From assembly GCA_004143945.1 (NCBI GenBank), contig SEHB01000001.1, forward strand, positions 434,001 to 498,000: 64,000 bases of DNA, written 5' to 3'. Shown here in pieces: positions 16,375 through 25,154 of this stretch. The notes below the pieces were generated by a model. It searched no databases. It was not told where the DNA came from and worked only from the letters and a program-made list of their open reading frames with translations. Made by a program: the position numbers and the translations under genes. Each line of letters opens with the position of its first letter. Position 1 is the first letter of the stretch. Source of the stretch: Lysobacteraceae bacterium. GTDB lineage: Bacteria; Pseudomonadota; Gammaproteobacteria; Xanthomonadales; Rhodanobacteraceae.

Positions 16375-16968
16375 ATGGCCACGACGACCACGCTCGCTTC
16401 CGAAGCGAGCCTGCAGCAGGAGATCCGCAAGAGCCGCTTCCTCGCGCGCGCAGCGCCGGTCGAGACCGGCGCGGACGCCGGCGCGTTCATCGCGCGCGTA
16501 GCCGAACGCGACGCCACCCACAACTGCTGGGCGTGGCGAACCGGCGCGGCCTACAGGTTCAACGACGACGGCGAACCCGGCGGCAGTGCCGGCCGACCGA
16601 TCCTCTCCGCGATCGATGGCCAGGGCCTCGACCGCGTGGTCGTGGTGGTCACGCGCTGGTTCGGTGGCGTCAAGCTCGGCGTCGGCGGGCTCGTGCGCGC
16701 GTACGGCGGCTGCGCGGCGGAGTGCCTGCGGCTCGCGCCGAAGCGCGAGATCGTCGAGCGCGTGCACGCGACGATCCACTGCGAGTTCGCCGCGGTTCCG
16801 TTGCTGTACTCACGCCTCGCCGAGTTCGACGCGCGCAGGCTGTCCGAACAGGCGTCGATCGACGGCATGGCGCTCGAGGTCGAAGTACCGGGCGAGCGCG
16901 TCGAGGCGCTCGCCGGCTTCGTGCGCGACCTCACGCGCGGCCGCGGCCGCGTCGACACGCCGGCTTGA
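16375..16968 (+). CDS. YigZ/IMPACT (UPF0029) family protein
   Basis: 197-residue protein of the IMPACT family. The conserved N-terminal block holds KSRFLARAAPV, the THNCWAWR segment, DDGEPGGSAGRPIL and RWFGGVKLGVGGLVRAYGG; a C-terminal DUF1949 domain follows (about 135-195). Eukaryotic IMPACT regulates the kinase GCN2; the bacterial role of YigZ is not settled, although it has been linked to proline-peptide or translation control by fold. The ATG at 16375 lies 32 nt after the previous stop; a longer open frame starting at 15544 is the shadow of that gene. Confidence 0.9.
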   Translation: MATTTTLASEASLQQEIRKSRFLARAAPVETGADAGAFIARVAERDATHNCWAWRTGAAYRFNDDGEPGGSAGRPILSAIDGQGLDRVVVVVTRWFGGVKLGVGGLVRAYGGCAAECLRLAPKREIVERVHATIHCEFAAVPLLYSRLAEFDARRLSEQASIDGMALEVEVPGERVEALAGFVRDLTRGRGRVDTPA

Positions 16969-17014
16969 AGCACGCGCGCCTGCCTGCCATATCCTCCCTG
17001 CCCCCGTCGTCCGG

Positions 17015-18784
17015 ATGTCCATGACCGAATCGAACACCGACACCCCGCGCAAGCTGCGTTCGCTGCGGCGCCTGTTGCCGTACCTCAGGCCCTACCGCGG
17101 CCTGCTCGCGGGATGGCTCGGATTCCTCGCGTTGTCTTCGACCGCGACGCTCACCTTGCCGCAGGCCGTGCGCGTGATGATCGACCGCGGCTTCAGCCAG
17201 GCCGACGCGGCCGCGATCAACGCGAGTTTCCTCGGCCTGTTCGGCGTCGCGGTGGTGCTCGCGATCGCGACCTCGGCGCGCTACTACTTCGTCTCGCTGC
17301 TCGGGGAGCGCGTTGCCGCCGACTTGCGCCGGCGGTTGTACGACCACCTGCTCACGCTCGACCAGGCGTTCTTCGAACGCACGCGCACCGGCGAGCTGGT
17401 ATCGCGCCTCGCGGCCGACACCGAACTCGTGCAGACCGTGGTGGGTTCGACGTTCTCGGTCGCGGTGCGCAGTTTCGTCACGCTGGTCGGCGGCGCGACG
17501 CTGATGGTGCTCACCAGCCCGCGCCTCGCGGGCTTCGCGGCGCTCGTGATTCCCCTCGTCGTGCTGCCGATCGTCGTGTTCGGGCGACGCGTCGCGCGCC
17601 TGTCGCGCGCGAGCCAGGATCGCATCGCGGATACCTCCGCGGTCGCGGGCGAGGTGCTGAACGCGGTCCACACGGTGCAGGCCTACACGCGCGAGTCGGA
17701 GGAATCGCGGCGCTACGGCGACGCGGTGCTGCGCGCGCTCGCGGCCGCACGTCGCCGCATCGCGACCACCGGCGCGCTCACCGCGATGGTCATCCTCTTG
17801 ACCTTCGGCGCGATCACGCTGGTGCTGTGGGCGGGCGCGCAGGCGGTCATCGCGGGCACGATGGGTGCCGGCGTGCTGAGCCAGTTCGTGCTGTATGCGG
17901 TGCTCGCCGCAGGTTCGGTCGGCGCGCTGACCGAAGTCTGGGGCGAGGTGCTGCGTGCCGCCGGCGCGCTCGGGCGCATCGGCGACCTGCTCGATACCGA
18001 TCCCTCGATCCGCTCCGCGCAGCCGGCGCAGGCGCTGCCGAAACCGGTGCGCGGCTCGATCCGCTTCGAACAGGTCGAGTTCCGCTACCCCTCGCGCCCC
18101 GACCGGCGCGCACTGCATGACTTCACGCTCGAGGTGGAACCCGGCCAGACGATCGCGCTGGTCGGTCCCTCGGGCGCGGGCAAGACGACGGTGTTCCAGT
18201 TGCTGCAGCGTTTCCACGATCCGCAATCGGGGCGCATCCTGCTCGACGGCATCGACCTGCGCGCGCTCGCGCTCGCGGACCTGCGCGGCGCGTTCGCGCT
18301 GGTGCCGCAGGATCCGGTCCTGTTCGGCGCCAGCGCCGCGGACAACATCGGTTTCGGGCGCAACGGCGCGACCGAAGCCGAGGTGGTCGACGCGGCGCGA
18401 TCGGCCGAGGCGCACGAATTCATCGACGCCTTGCCCGAGCGCTACGCAACCTACCTCGGCGAGCGTGGCGTGCGCCTGTCCGGCGGACAGCAGCAACGCG
18501 TCGCGATCGCGCGCGCATTGCTGCGCGACGCGCCGGTGCTGCTGCTCGACGAAGCGACCTCGAGCCTCGACGCGCAGTCCGAGCACCTGATCCAGCACGC
18601 GCTGGAGCGGCTCGAAGATGGGCGCACCACGCTCGTGATCGCGCACCGCCTCGCCACGGTGCAGCGCGCCGACCGCATCGTCGTGATGGAGGCGGGTCGT
18701 ATCGTCGCGCAAGGCAGCCATGCCGAACTCGTGCGCGCGGGCGGGCTGTATGCCGAACTCGCGCGCCTGCAATTCGCGACGTGA
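17015..18784 (+). CDS. MsbA-related ABC exporter (fused permease-ATPase)
   Basis: 589-residue half-transporter that dimerises to export lipids or hydrophobic substrates across the inner membrane. Six transmembrane helices span about 30-320, followed by an ATPase domain with Walker A GPSGAGKTT, Q-loop VPQDPVLFG, signature LSGGQQQR, Walker B VLLLDEATSSLD and the switch histidine in IAHRLAT. It is closer to the MsbA-related subfamily than to MsbA itself. An in-frame ATG at 17021 is an alternative start. The stop overlaps the GTG of the next gene by four bases, so a glycosyltransferase-like protein is made with it, hinting at export of a glycosylated product. Confidence 0.9.
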   Translation: MSMTESNTDTPRKLRSLRRLLPYLRPYRGLLAGWLGFLALSSTATLTLPQAVRVMIDRGFSQADAAAINASFLGLFGVAVVLAIATSARYYFVSLLGERVAADLRRRLYDHLLTLDQAFFERTRTGELVSRLAADTELVQTVVGSTFSVAVRSFVTLVGGATLMVLTSPRLAGFAALVIPLVVLPIVVFGRRVARLSRASQDRIADTSAVAGEVLNAVHTVQAYTRESEESRRYGDAVLRALAAARRRIATTGALTAMVILLTFGAITLVLWAGAQAVIAGTMGAGVLSQFVLYAVLAAGSVGALTEVWGEVLRAAGALGRIGDLLDTDPSIRSAQPAQALPKPVRGSIRFEQVEFRYPSRPDRRALHDFTLEVEPGQTIALVGPSGAGKTTVFQLLQRFHDPQSGRILLDGIDLRALALADLRGAFALVPQDPVLFGASAADNIGFGRNGATEAEVVDAARSAEAHEFIDALPERYATYLGERGVRLSGGQQQRVAIARALLRDAPVLLLDEATSSLDAQSEHLIQHALERLEDGRTTLVIAHRLATVQRADRIVVMEAGRIVAQGSHAELVRAGGLYAELARLQFAT

Positions 18785-20514
18785 ACGCGCGCGCGAGCGA
18801 ACAGCGCTTCCAGGCGGCGATGCGCCGGGCCGAAGCGGGCGAGGCCGCGCAGGCCGAAGCCGAGCTGCTCGCGCTGATCGCGGATCTTCCGCAGGTGCCT
18901 GCGCTGCACCTTGCGCTCGTGCGCGTGCGCCTGCTGCAGGGCCACGCGGATGCGGCGCTGGTCGCAGCGCGCGATCCGACGTTGCTGCGCGAGCCGCGCG
19001 TGCTGCCCGAAGTGGTTGCCGAGTTCGGCGCGGCAGGCGCGATCGCGCAGCGCGCCGACCTTTTGTGCGACGCTGCGCGCGAGCACCCGCGCGACAGCGG
19101 TATCGCGATCGCACTCGCCGCGGCGGTGCATGGGCTGCACCGACCTTCCGAGGCGATCCGCTGGTGCGAGCATGCGCTGCGCCTGCAACCCGGGACGCGC
19201 GTGGCGCGCGAGATCCGTGCGGCCTCGCTGGTCGATCGCGGCGATGTCGAGGCGGGCCTCGCGGCGTTCGGCGACCTCGGCATCGCCGCGGATGCGGCGA
19301 GCGCGGCGCGCCACCTCGTGCTCGCGCACTACGACCCGGCCCAGGACGGCGACGCGATCTACGCCGCGATCACGCGCTACGCCGAGCGCCACCTCCCGCG
19401 CGCAGGCGCGTTCGCGCCGCTGCCACGCGATCCTTCGCGCAAGCGCCGCATCGGCTGGGTTTCACCGCGCTTCGTCGCCGGACCGGTATCGACCTTCCTG
19501 CAGGGGCTGCTCGCGCAGTTCGATCGCACCCGCCACGAGCACGTGCTCGTCGCGCTGCAGCCGGTGCACGATGAAGCGGGTCGCGTGCTCGTTGCGCTCG
19601 CTGACGAAGCCGTCGATGCGTCGGGCCTCGACGACGAGGCGCTGCTGCGGCGCCTGCGCGACCTCGGGCTCGACGTGCTCATGGACCTCGCCGGGCATGC
19701 GACCGCGAACCGGCTCGCGGTGCTCGCGCGCCGCGCCGCGCCGATGCAGGTGTGCTGGCTCGACTGGTTCGATACCACCGGCGTGCCCGCGATCGATGCA
19801 TGGATTTCCGACCCGTGGCTAACGCCCGACGATGGCAGCCAGCGATTCAGCGAGCGGGTCGTGAAACTGCCCTCAGGGCGCTTCTGCTACACGCCGCCGG
19901 TTCCCGCGCCGGCTCCGACGCGGCTCGCCGGCGACGCGCCGGTGTTCGGCTCGTTCAACCGGCTCGCGAAGTTCAACGACGGCGTGCTCGATGCCTGGGC
20001 CGCGATCCTGCGCAGGGTTCCGCACGCGCGCCTCGCATTGCGCGCGCGACACCTTGCGGAAGCCGACACGTGCGAGCACATCGCCGCGCGCTTCGCCGCG
20101 CGCGGCATCGAAGTGGGACGGATCGACCTCGGCGCGCATGTTCCCTACGGCGAATTGCTCGAGGCGTACCGGGGCATCGACATCGCGCTCGATCCGTTCC
20201 CGTTTTCCGGTTGCACCACGACCTGCGATGCGCTGTGGATGGGGTGCGCGGTGGTCACGCGCGCGGGCACGAGCTTCGTGTCGCGCCAGGCGGCCAGCCT
20301 GCTGTGGCGACTCGGACGCGCCGAATGGGTCGCGCGCGACGTCGTCGACTACATCGATCGTGCGGTCGCATTGGCCGGAGATCTCGAACGGCTGCGCGCG
20401 GGTCGCGTCGCGCAGCGCGAGGCCGTACGCGAGCGGCTCTGCGATGCGCAGGCGCACGCACGCGATTTCGAACGCGCGATCGATGCTCTGGTGACGTCGC
20501 AACCAGCGCGATGA
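18781..20514 (+). CDS. TPR protein with GT41 (O-GlcNAc transferase/SPINDLY-like) domain
   Basis: 577-residue protein with a GTG start overlapping the exporter stop. Residues 1-210 are Ala/Leu-rich helical repeats of TPR type. The C-terminal part matches GT41: RKRRIGWVSPRF, VLMDLAGHATANRLAVLARR, QVCWLDWFDTTGVPAIDAW, VFGSFNRLAKFNDGVLDAW with the UDP-binding Lys, and LDPFPFSGCTTTCDALWMG. In most relatives the first motif continues as D-F-x-x-H with a conserved His; here it reads RFVAGPVS, so that His is missing. Family members glycosylate proteins, often adhesins or flagellar proteins. Acceptor and sugar are unknown, and the missing His raises the possibility of altered chemistry. Confidence 0.82.
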   Translation: MNARASEQRFQAAMRRAEAGEAAQAEAELLALIADLPQVPALHLALVRVRLLQGHADAALVAARDPTLLREPRVLPEVVAEFGAAGAIAQRADLLCDAAREHPRDSGIAIALAAAVHGLHRPSEAIRWCEHALRLQPGTRVAREIRAASLVDRGDVEAGLAAFGDLGIAADAASAARHLVLAHYDPAQDGDAIYAAITRYAERHLPRAGAFAPLPRDPSRKRRIGWVSPRFVAGPVSTFLQGLLAQFDRTRHEHVLVALQPVHDEAGRVLVALADEAVDASGLDDEALLRRLRDLGLDVLMDLAGHATANRLAVLARRAAPMQVCWLDWFDTTGVPAIDAWISDPWLTPDDGSQRFSERVVKLPSGRFCYTPPVPAPAPTRLAGDAPVFGSFNRLAKFNDGVLDAWAAILRRVPHARLALRARHLAEADTCEHIAARFAARGIEVGRIDLGAHVPYGELLEAYRGIDIALDPFPFSGCTTTCDALWMGCAVVTRAGTSFVSRQAASLLWRLGRAEWVARDVVDYIDRAVALAGDLERLRAGRVAQREAVRERLCDAQAHARDFERAIDALVTSQPAR

Positions 20515-20547
20515 ACGTCGCGTCCCGGTCGTTGCGCGCAGGCGCGG

Positions 20548-20754
20548 CTACTTGACCGGCTGGACGCCGGCAGCCTGCGAACCCTTGGGTCCCTGCACGA
20601 CTTCGAAGCTCACGCGCTGTCCCTGCTGAAGCGTGCGGAATCCCTGCGAATTGATCGCCGAGTAATGCACGAACACGTCTTCCCCGCCCGCTTCGGGCGC
20701 GATGAAGCCGAAGCCCTTCGCGTCATTGAACCACTTCACCGTACCGGTCAGCAT
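20548..20754 (-). CDS. CspA-family cold-shock protein
   Basis: 68-residue single-stranded nucleic-acid chaperone. Both RNA-binding motifs are intact: RNP1 KGFGFI and RNP2 VFVHYSAI, inside a five-strand OB fold beginning GTVKWFND. It melts secondary structure in mRNA and can act in cold or general stress. AAGGGG lies eight bases upstream of the ATG. The 200 nt upstream to mtnP is long enough for a thermosensing leader, but none can be shown. It converges with the GT41 gene. Confidence 0.95.
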   Translation of the reverse strand: MLTGTVKWFNDAKGFGFIAPEAGGEDVFVHYSAINSQGFRTLQQGQRVSFEVVQGPKGSQAAGVQPVK

Positions 20755-20954
20755 CGCGCAACCCCTTGCTCGAATGGATCATGCGTGCCCCGGCCATCCA
20801 GCCCCCTGGTCGCCGTCCCCGGACACGCGTTTCGAGTATATCCAGCGCTCGATGTTTCGAAACCCTCGCGATCACCCGAGCACGACCGATCATCCCGCGA
20901 TTGACGCCGCAGGTCGGGCCACTTGCGCAAGTGGATGCGGCGACGCGCGCCGGG

Positions 20955-21698
20955 TCAGGCTTCGATCAGCGCGGTGATCAACGGCGGCACGCGCGCGGTC
21001 GCGAATTCGAGGTTCGCGAAGATCTCCGGCAGGCTGATCTCGGCCTCGTCGCCGCAGCCTGCGGCCCAGTTGGCGACGAGCGCGATGCAGGCGTACTCGA
21101 GTTCGAGTTCGCGCGCGAGCGCGGCTTCGGGCATGCCGGTCATGCCGACGAGGTCGCACCCGTCGCGACGCATGCGTGCGATCTCCGCGCGCGTTTCGAG
21201 CCGCGGACCCTGCGTCGCGCCGTAGCAGCCGCCGTCGACCAGCGGGACACCGGCGCGTTGCGCCGCGAGCAGTAGATCGCGCCGCAGCTTCGCGGTGTAC
21301 GGTTCGCTGAAGTCGATGTGGCGCACTTCGGCACCCGCGACATCGCAGTAGCTGGTCAGCCGTTCGTGCGTGTAGTCGATGATCTGGTCTGGCAACGCGA
21401 GCACGCGCGGGCCCATGTCCGCGCGGATGCCGCCGACCGCATTGATGCCGATCACGCGGCGAGCCCCGACGTGGTGCAGCGCCCACAGGTTGGCGCGGTA
21501 GTTCACGCGGTGCGGCGGGATCGTGTGCGACTCGCCATGCCGCGCGAGAAACGCGACGCGGCAATCGCCGAGGCTGCCCACGACGAGGCTGTCGGAGGTG
21601 AAGCCGTAGGGCGTGTCGACCGCGCGGCGTTCGACGCCGGACAGTCCCGGGAAGCGGTAGAGCCCGGTGCCGCCGATCAGTGCGAGGTCGATGCTCAT
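20955..21698 (-). CDS. mtnP: S-methyl-5'-thioinosine/thioadenosine phosphorylase
   Basis: 247-residue nucleoside phosphorylase of the MTAP family, which splits the polyamine by-product methylthio-nucleoside into a base and methylthioribose-1-phosphate. Motifs: GGTGLYRFPG at the start, RHGESHTIPPHRVNYRANLW for phosphate binding and TGMPEAALARE near the C-terminus. In Pseudomonas the orthologue beside nagZ uses methylthioinosine, and the next genes here are hpt and nagZ, so that substrate is likely. The ATG at 21698 overlaps the hpt stop by four bases; upstream codons belong to hpt. A hypoxanthine product would feed straight into Hpt. Confidence 0.88.
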   Translation of the reverse strand: MSIDLALIGGTGLYRFPGLSGVERRAVDTPYGFTSDSLVVGSLGDCRVAFLARHGESHTIPPHRVNYRANLWALHHVGARRVIGINAVGGIRADMGPRVLALPDQIIDYTHERLTSYCDVAGAEVRHIDFSEPYTAKLRRDLLLAAQRAGVPLVDGGCYGATQGPRLETRAEIARMRRDGCDLVGMTGMPEAALARELELEYACIALVANWAAGCGDEAEISLPEIFANLEFATARVPPLITALIEA

Positions 21699-22240
21699 GC
21701 GTCCACCGCGTAAATCGCGTCGAGGTTGCGACCCTGCTCGTGGTAGTCCATGCCGTAGCCGAACACGTAGCGGTCCGGTACCTCGACGCCGACGAAGTCG
21801 GCCGCGAGGCCCGCGACGCGGCGGTCGTGGCGCTTCTCGCAAAGCACCACGATCGCGACGCGCGAGGCACCTTGCGCGATGCAATCGTCGCGGACCGCGG
21901 CGAGCGTGTGGCCTTCATCGAGGATGTCGTCGACGAGCAGCACGGTACGCCCCGCCAGCGGCGTCGCCGCTCGCTTGATCCAGTTCAGTTCGGCCCCGCG
22001 CGTGCCGCCACGGTAGCGCGTCGCATGCACGTAATCGAACACCAGGGGCACGCGGATCGCGGTCGCAAGCTGCCCCGCGAACGGCAGCGCACCCTGCATC
22101 ACGGTCAGGAACACTGCGGGGGTGCCCCCGAGCCAGGCATCGATGTCGCGGCCGATGCGCGCGATCGCGTTGGCGAGCACCGGCTGCGCGTGCACGAGCT
22201 CGGCGCGCGCGAGCACGTCGTCCATGAGGGTCGTCGTCAT
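21695..22240 (-). CDS. hpt: Hypoxanthine-guanine phosphoribosyltransferase
   Basis: 181-residue purine salvage enzyme that makes IMP or GMP from hypoxanthine or guanine and PRPP. The PRPP-binding loop VLLVDDILDEGHTL is intact, with FDYVHATRYRGGT earlier for the flexible loop and the C-terminal VPDRYVFGYGMDYHEQGRNL for base binding. It overlaps nagZ by one base (TGATG) and mtnP by four, forming a tight salvage and recycling operon. The product of MtnP, if hypoxanthine, would be its substrate. Confidence 0.92.
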   Translation of the reverse strand: MTTTLMDDVLARAELVHAQPVLANAIARIGRDIDAWLGGTPAVFLTVMQGALPFAGQLATAIRVPLVFDYVHATRYRGGTRGAELNWIKRAATPLAGRTVLLVDDILDEGHTLAAVRDDCIAQGASRVAIVVLCEKRHDRRVAGLAADFVGVEVPDRYVFGYGMDYHEQGRNLDAIYAVDA

Positions 22241-23259
22241 CAGGTCAGTCCGTCGGTGGGGGCGCCGAGCGCGGCGAGGCGCGACGCGAATTCGTCGCGT
22301 TGCGGATTGCGCGCGAGCGCATCCCAGGTTTGCGCGACCTCGCCCTGCAGGCTGGCGAGCCGCGCCGAGTCGCACGGCAGCGCCTGCGCGCACGCGCGGA
22401 TCGCCTCGTCGACGATCGCGGGACTGCAGGCCAGCAGCAGGTCGCAACCCGCGAGCAGGTGCGCCTCGATCCGCGCCGCCATGCCGCCGACGGAACCCGC
22501 CGCGGCCATGCCGATGTCGTCGCCGAACACGAGTCCGCGGAAACCGAGTTCACCGCGCAGCACGTCCTCGATCCAGATGCGCGAATAGCCGGCCGGCCTT
22601 GCATCGACCGCGGGATACGCGACGTGCGCCATCATGACCGCTTCCGCACCGCTCGCGATCGCGTCGGCGAACGGCACGAGGTCCGCGGCGAGGAGCTCCT
22701 CGAGCGGACGCGGGTCGACCGCGTCGTCGAAGTGGGTGTCTTCGGCGACCGACCCGTGGCCGGGGAAGTGCTTGATCGTCGCCGCCATGCCCGCGAGGCG
22801 CATGCCGCGCAGGTAGCCTTGCGCGAGCTCGGACACGACCTGCGGATCGGCATGGAACGCGCGCTCGCCGATCGCGCGGTTGCCGCGCGCGAGATCGAGC
22901 ACCGGCGCGAAGCTGAGGTCGACGCCGATCGCGCGCATCTCACTCGCCATCAGCCAGGCGTGCTCCTCGGCGCGCGCGACGGCCGCGCGAGGGTCGCGAT
23001 CGTGCAATTCACCGAGGCGCGCGAGCGGCGGCAGCGCGCTGAAGCCGTCGCGGAAGCGCTGCACCGGCCCGCCTTCCTGGTCCACGCAGACGATGAACGG
23101 ATCCCCGCGTTCGCCGCGGATGTCGTCGATGAGCGTCGTGACCTGGTCGCGGTCCGCGAAGTTGCGGCTGAACAGGATCACGCCGCAGACCTGCGGCGCG
23201 GAAATGCGCGCACGGTCCGCCGCCTCGAGTGTCTGCCCTTCCAGTCCGATGATCAGCAT
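22240..23259 (-). CDS. nagZ: Beta-N-acetylhexosaminidase NagZ
   Basis: 339-residue cytoplasmic GH3 enzyme that removes GlcNAc from anhydromuropeptides during peptidoglycan recycling, and so supplies the AmpR inducer signals where AmpC is present. The conserved KHFPGHGSVAEDTHFD loop contains the mobile acid/base His-Asp pair, and VFGDDIGMA carries the nucleophile Asp. VDQEGGPVQRF is the early substrate-binding block. It lies in an operon with hpt and mtnP and overlaps the CYTH gene by seven bases. Confidence 0.95.
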   Translation of the reverse strand: MLIIGLEGQTLEAADRARISAPQVCGVILFSRNFADRDQVTTLIDDIRGERGDPFIVCVDQEGGPVQRFRDGFSALPPLARLGELHDRDPRAAVARAEEHAWLMASEMRAIGVDLSFAPVLDLARGNRAIGERAFHADPQVVSELAQGYLRGMRLAGMAATIKHFPGHGSVAEDTHFDDAVDPRPLEELLAADLVPFADAIASGAEAVMMAHVAYPAVDARPAGYSRIWIEDVLRGELGFRGLVFGDDIGMAAAGSVGGMAARIEAHLLAGCDLLLACSPAIVDEAIRACAQALPCDSARLASLQGEVAQTWDALARNPQRDEFASRLAALGAPTDGLT

Positions 23260-23777
23260 GGGCGATCGTCCTTCCTCGGTGCGTCGTCGGCGTCCCGTTC
23301 GTCACGGGTCCAGCGCGCATACGGGCGCCGCGCGAGGTTCTGATTGTAGTAGCGCGCGAGGTGACTGACCTCGCGGCCGAGCCACGCAGGTCGCGGGAAC
23401 ACCACATCCACCGTCGCGAGCTCGATTTCCGCGACCACCAGGCCCGCATTCGCGCCTTCGAATTCGTCGACCTCGAACAGGCATCCGTCCACGACGACAT
23501 GATGGCGCAGCTTGGCGACGACGTCACCGGCCAGCGTCTCCAGCATGCGCACCGCATCCGCGGGCGGCAGCGCGTACTCGTACTCATCGCGCACGATGCC
23601 CTGCACGAGCGACTTGATGTTCAGGAATGCCCCGGCTCCGGCGAGGCGCACGCGCACCGAGCAGCGCGCCCCGGGAGGTCCCGCGAGGTAGCCCTGCCGC
23701 ATCGGCACGCTGCGCTCGACGCCTTCGCGCCAGCCGTCGCCATCGACGAGGAACTTGCGCTCGATCTCGATTGCCAT
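23253..23777 (-). CDS. CYTH domain protein (putative triphosphatase)
   Basis: 174-residue member of the CYTH/TTM superfamily. The start IEIERKFLVDGDGW holds the ExExK motif that coordinates metal and triphosphate inside the beta tunnel; alternating basic and acidic strands follow (RCSVRVRLAG, YEYALPPADAV, VDEFEGANAGLVVAEIEL). Bacterial relatives hydrolyse inorganic triphosphate or thiamine triphosphate; the substrate here is not known. The ATG at 23777 is two bases from the rlmD stop, so translation is likely coupled. Confidence 0.88.
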   Translation of the reverse strand: MAIEIERKFLVDGDGWREGVERSVPMRQGYLAGPPGARCSVRVRLAGAGAFLNIKSLVQGIVRDEYEYALPPADAVRMLETLAGDVVAKLRHHVVVDGCLFEVDEFEGANAGLVVAEIELATVDVVFPRPAWLGREVSHLARYYNQNLARRPYARWTRDERDADDAPRKDDRPC

Positions 23778-23779
23778 CG

Positions 23780-25078
23780 TCACCGCTCGAACAATGCGAT
23801 CGATTCGACGTGCGCCGTATGCGGGAACATGTCCATGACGCCGGCCGCGACCAGGCGGAACCCGTGGCGTTCGACCAGGGTTCCGGCATCGCGCGCGAGC
23901 GAGCCGGGATGGCACGACACATAGACGACGCGGTCGCAGCCCTTGCGTGGCAGGTAGTCGAGCACGGCGGCGGCCCCGGAGCGAGGCGGATCGAGCAGGA
24001 GCTTGTGGTGGTGCGCGCGCGCCCACGACGCCTCGCGCTGGTCGGCGGCGAGGTCGGCGGCGTGGAACTCGACATTGCCGATGCCGTTTCGCTCGGCGTT
24101 CGCGCGCGAGCGCGCGACCAGCGCGGCTTCGCCTTCGACGCCGGTCACGCGGCCCGCCGACCGCGCGATCGGCAGCGTGAAGTTGCCGAGTCCGCAGAAC
24201 AGGTCGAGCACGCTGTCACCGGCGCCCGGTTCGAGCAGTGCGAGCGCATGCGCGATCATGCGCCGGTTCATGCCCGCGTTGACCTGGATGAAGTCGAGCG
24301 GGCGGAACGCGATGTCGAGATCGTATTCGGGGATGCGGAACGACAGCGGGATCTCCTGCGGCCACAACGCGACCACGCTGTCGGGTCCCCCGGGCTGCAA
24401 CAGGATCGCGAGGCCGTGCGACTGGGCGAACGCCGCGAGCGCCGCGCGGTCGCCGTCCGACAACGGCTGCAGGTGGCGGAACGTCAGCGCGACCGTATCG
24501 TCGCCCGCGGCGAACTCGATCTGCGCGATGTCGCGCTTCGCCTCGAGCGAGCCGACGAGCGCGCCGAGATCGGCGAGGCGCAAGCCGACTTCGGGCAGCA
24601 CGGTGTGGCATTCGCCAAGATCGGCGACGAAGCGCGGATTGTCCTCGCGGAAGCCGACCAGGGCCTTGTCCTTCTTCGCGACCCACTTGACCGAAAGGCG
24701 ACCCTTGCGGCGATAGCCCCAGGGTTCGCCCGACAGCGGCTCGAGCCAGCGTTGGGGTGACACCTTGCCGATGCGTTCGAAGTTCTCGGCGAGCACGCGC
24801 TGCTTGGCCTCGAGCTGCTTCCCGGCAGGAAGATGCTGCAGCGAGCAGCCGCCGCAATTGCCGAAATGCGGACAGCGCGGTTCGACTCGATCCGGCGAGC
24901 GCAGGAGGATCTCCTCGACCTTCGCCTCGTCGAAGTGCCGGTGACGTTGCGTGCGGCGTGCGCGCACGCGTTCGCCCGGCAGCGCGCCCGCGACGAACAC
25001 GGTCTTGCCGTCGACGCGCGCGACGCCGCGACCGTCGTGGGAAAGGTCGAAGATGTCGGCTTCTGGGATTTGCGTCAT
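23780..25078 (-). CDS. rlmD: 23S rRNA (uracil-1939-C5)-methyltransferase RlmD
   Basis: 432-residue radical-free SAM methyltransferase. An N-terminal TRAM domain is followed by iron-sulfur ligands in CPHFGNCGGC with a fourth cysteine in DLGECHTV, a Rossmann SAM site (VLDLFCGLGNFTLP) and the catalytic cysteine in VYVSCHPGSLARDA. The nearest ATG is at 25078; a longer frame to 25183 runs through a hairpin and lacks family similarity. The ATG follows this hairpin by nine bases and has no ribosome site, which is odd. It begins the operon that runs to mtnP. Confidence 0.93.
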   Translation of the reverse strand: MTQIPEADIFDLSHDGRGVARVDGKTVFVAGALPGERVRARRTQRHRHFDEAKVEEILLRSPDRVEPRCPHFGNCGGCSLQHLPAGKQLEAKQRVLAENFERIGKVSPQRWLEPLSGEPWGYRRKGRLSVKWVAKKDKALVGFREDNPRFVADLGECHTVLPEVGLRLADLGALVGSLEAKRDIAQIEFAAGDDTVALTFRHLQPLSDGDRAALAAFAQSHGLAILLQPGGPDSVVALWPQEIPLSFRIPEYDLDIAFRPLDFIQVNAGMNRRMIAHALALLEPGAGDSVLDLFCGLGNFTLPIARSAGRVTGVEGEAALVARSRANAERNGIGNVEFHAADLAADQREASWARAHHHKLLLDPPRSGAAAVLDYLPRKGCDRVVYVSCHPGSLARDAGTLVERHGFRLVAAGVMDMFPHTAHVESIALFER

Positions 25079-25087
25079 GGAAAGTGA

Positions 25088-25111
25088 AGCGCCCGCCGAT
25101 GGGCGGGCGCT
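25088..25111 (-). terminator. Hairpin terminator after ydbL
   Basis: AGCGCCCGCC (25088-25097) and GGCGGGCGCT (25102-25111) pair perfectly around GATG. On the minus strand it is followed by the pyrimidine-rich TTCACTTTCC and then directly by the rlmD ATG. It fits an intrinsic terminator for ydbH-ydbL, although the T-tract is imperfect. Confidence 0.6.
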
Positions 25112-25154
25112 GGGTAGTCGATCGGAAATGGGGTACTCGGCGTCGGCCGGAGCG

